Positions 6,101 to 7,004 of a stretch of DNA of 7,004 nt are shown in pieces (the first letter of the stretch is position 1; each line of letters starts with the position of its first letter). A program made the translations under genes and the position numbers. The notes beneath the pieces are model-generated. The model saw nothing but the letters and a program-made list of their open reading frames with translations. It searched no databases and was not told where the DNA came from. The stretch comes from Clostridia bacterium (GTDB taxonomy: Bacteria; Bacillota; Clostridia; Oscillospirales; Acutalibacteraceae), in assembly GCA_900755895.1 (NCBI GenBank), contig CAAEIG010000038.1, forward strand, positions 1-7,004. The letters are read 5' to 3'.

Positions 6101-7004
6101 GCTGGCAGGCAGCCTCTTCCTCCTCCATCCGTTTCCGCTGGGCCTCCAGATCATCTTCGCCCAGGGCCGCATACTGGGCCTTTGCCTTTCGGAACCGGGC
6201 CTCCGCATCTTCCTGCTTCTGGGCTTGATCACGGAGCTCCTGCTCCAGTTTTTCCAGATCCATTTTCACATCCTGAAGCTGGTTTTGGAGCTGCAGTGTT
6301 TTGGCATGCGCTCTCAGGTAGGCCCGTCCCTTCATGCCCAGCATATACTGATTATAGCGGCTGTACTCATTACGGATGATCGCGGCATCCCGCATGGCCG
6401 CCTGAAAATCCCGCAGCGTGTCCTCCAGGGCATCCATGCGCTCCATGGTGCTGACCATGGCGGAGAGATCCTCATCTGTCAACACCTGAAGCGATTCGTT
6501 CAAAATTTTCTTCACTTCAGATGGGCGGAAAGCCTCTTTGGACAGCTTTGGAGTGCGCACCTTGATGAGAAGCTGAATCAGCTGTTCATATTGGCGGATA
6601 TCCCGGAACTGAAACACCCGGTCATTGACCAGCTGCTTATAGGTACCAGGTGCTTCTGCCCAGTTGTTTTCATCGCCAATCAGATTGCGGAGCTTCTGCT
6701 TGCTCAGAGGAAGCATCTGACCCCCGATTTTTTCGTAGAGCGAGACGCCGCCTGTCCCAATGCGGCGCCCATCACACAGGCAGAATCCCCAGAAATCGAT
6801 CCCTTTCCCCTTCTGCGCCCGCATCCCAACGCCGATGGTGAGATATTCTTCTGTATCGGCTTTTTTGAACTCCAAATAGAGGTAGCCGGTGGATTCTTCC
6901 CGCTCCCCGTCTCCCAGGAGATAGAACTCCATCTTACGGTCTCTGGAGCCAAAGGGATCCAGGCGTTCCGGGCTTTTATTGCCATCCAGGAGAAATGGTA
7001 TAAA
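3093..7004 (-). CDS. jetC: Wadjet type III JetC, SMC/MukB-like ATPase (TIGR02680), 5'-partial
   Basis: Motor subunit of the Wadjet system: an SMC-like ABC ATPase that, with JetA and JetB, is thought to load on DNA, extrude loops and flag small circles for cutting by JetD. The frame is open to the right edge. The 24 codons before the Met at 6932 read FIPFLLDGNKSPERLDPFGS and onward, typical family sequence just after Walker A, so that Met is internal and Walker A lies just off-window. Of the 1303 residues visible (about 1350 expected in full), the order is N-terminal head (6990-6500), a Gln/Glu/Arg-rich coiled coil (about 6480-5400), a globular hinge-like middle (about 5360-4920; VVDFAPELGQ and GAAARRANRE), a second coiled coil (about 4920-4150) and the C-terminal head. 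The head has signature SGGEK (3425-3411), Walker B MLLALDEAF (3338-3312) and D-loop AGVDE (3311-3297). No frameshift is seen. jetD follows with an ATGA overlap; jetB and jetA should lie beyond position 7004. The promoter is not in the window. Confidence 0.95.
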   Translation of the reverse strand, partial: FIPFLLDGNKSPERLDPFGSRDRKMEFYLLGDGEREESTGYLYLEFKKADTEEYLTIGVGMRAQKGKGIDFWGFCLCDGRRIGTGGVSLYEKIGGQMLPLSKQKLRNLIGDENNWAEAPGTYKQLVNDRVFQFRDIRQYEQLIQLLIKVRTPKLSKEAFRPSEVKKILNESLQVLTDEDLSAMVSTMERMDALEDTLRDFQAAMRDAAIIRNEYSRYNQYMLGMKGRAYLRAHAKTLQLQNQLQDVKMDLEKLEQELRDQAQKQEDAEARFRKAKAQYAALGEDDLEAQRKRMEEEEAACQQFAEQLAEGERQIENLQHSISRNEVDLRQKAHQMSDARDRVDAGIRDLNEQNELLLLGGEHDQYVQALRVKDPKADSRTLSAALLQRKKQIGQMLTCFRELSQAKDTYDAACQALDLANTAEVQAKGALRDAQQQEQQERDQLLEAFSRRQESNQELRFPQEDMMRLKRMLAQYRSPADWTAVNDSINSCYLDRLGQIQNEKNRGDMELKNLVQARDEIQRNLTRLREQLEPVPPRSDQIQATRIQLVMRGIPHAAFYEVVDFAPELGQQERDLLEAQLTDAGILDALVVPQEHMEEIRELLREYPDRFLSPEPPVGDPIASLLPDGDPRFRETVLACLRGISRSDLRAGTALLPDGRFRCGTVHGHSCAEGPAGFVGAAARRANRERQIREWVERLERAEALEREKKAEVEALERRLARLKEELEQLPAVVDLEHALEMLAQAQEELSEAEARKERCLDQERSAKQVVALLEQQSRELSRGLPYMRTEEAYEEPLNAAESYQALLGSLGISYSDLLHAVDAVEWTEDRIAELRDQADTQSRTNAQTRKQMEVSQARVRVIQEFLGRPENRARAQRRAELDREMEDQQKRMSDAGKRCAALEAEQRGKREQLQQRNELLCGAVIEEDDLEKYFGEDLRLSLCSVSNGPLEQQAEEAYGKVRPEDRERTPERMGEALRNNYQQHNNTLLKYQPKIELVFDDAARPGMLRQRLCISLQWEGKELSLYGFIQELQTKIELTAALLEEKDRELFENILAETISHKLRARIEESQQWTKNMTDLMGTLKTSMGLTFRLDWKAKKAEGESQLDTEQLVRLLNKDRALLTREDSQRVSMHFRAKVKQARQDAALEGQMVSYADLIRDVLDYRAWYEFHLLYERDGEPRKELTDRAFNKFSGGEKAMAMYVPLFAAVSAQYQKGGPHCPMLLALDEAFAGVDERNISAMFELVGVLDFDYIMNSQALWGCYANVKSLDIAELHRPGNASVVTILHYHWNGAQRVLEGDGR

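Noticed and set aside
6930..6932. Met at 6932 as the start of jetC
   Set aside because: The frame stays open to the window edge, and the 24 upstream codons encode conserved family sequence following Walker A, so this Met is internal.

Overview
The window looks like an accessory region of a Firmicutes (Clostridia-type) genome. This rests on a Tn916-family tyrosine integrase, purine-rich Shine-Dalgarno sites and a resolvase-like mini-protein of a kind common in clostridial mobile elements. No housekeeping gene is present, so the taxon is an inference. Base composition changes along the window: the integrase half is moderate (28 of 60 G+C in 481-540), while the minus-strand operon is rich (40 of 60 in 4801-4860).

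Layout, left to right. Positions 1-1020 (+) hold the body and complete catalytic domain of a tyrosine recombinase whose N-terminus lies off the left edge. Positions 1021-1483 hold no convincing gene. They contain a strong hairpin at 1355-1397 that, by its T-tract, works as a terminator for leftward (minus-strand) transcription, followed by a possible rightward promoter. Positions 1562-1846 (+) encode a 94-residue protein resembling the N-terminal domain of serine resolvases but lacking the catalytic serine and the active-site arginines. A perfect 12-bp palindrome touches its ribosome-binding site. Its 3' end overlaps the 3' end of jetD by 31 bp, tail to tail.

Positions 1816-7004 (-) carry the last two genes of a Wadjet anti-plasmid operon of the TIGR02677-02680 type (type III). 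They are jetC, an SMC/MukB-like ATPase reaching the right edge with its Walker A just outside, and jetD, a Toprim-type DNA-cleaving subunit. They overlap by ATGA, so their translation is probably coupled. jetA (DUF2397) and jetB (DUF2398) are expected beyond position 7004.

How the parts fit: from characterised Wadjet systems, JetABC forms a loop-extruding SMC-like motor that senses small circular DNA and JetD cuts it. Here the operon sits next to recombinase genes, as expected for a defence module in or beside an integrated mobile element. The integrase transcribes toward the defence operon, so an element end may lie between about 1020 and 1816. No attachment site could be proven from the sequence alone.
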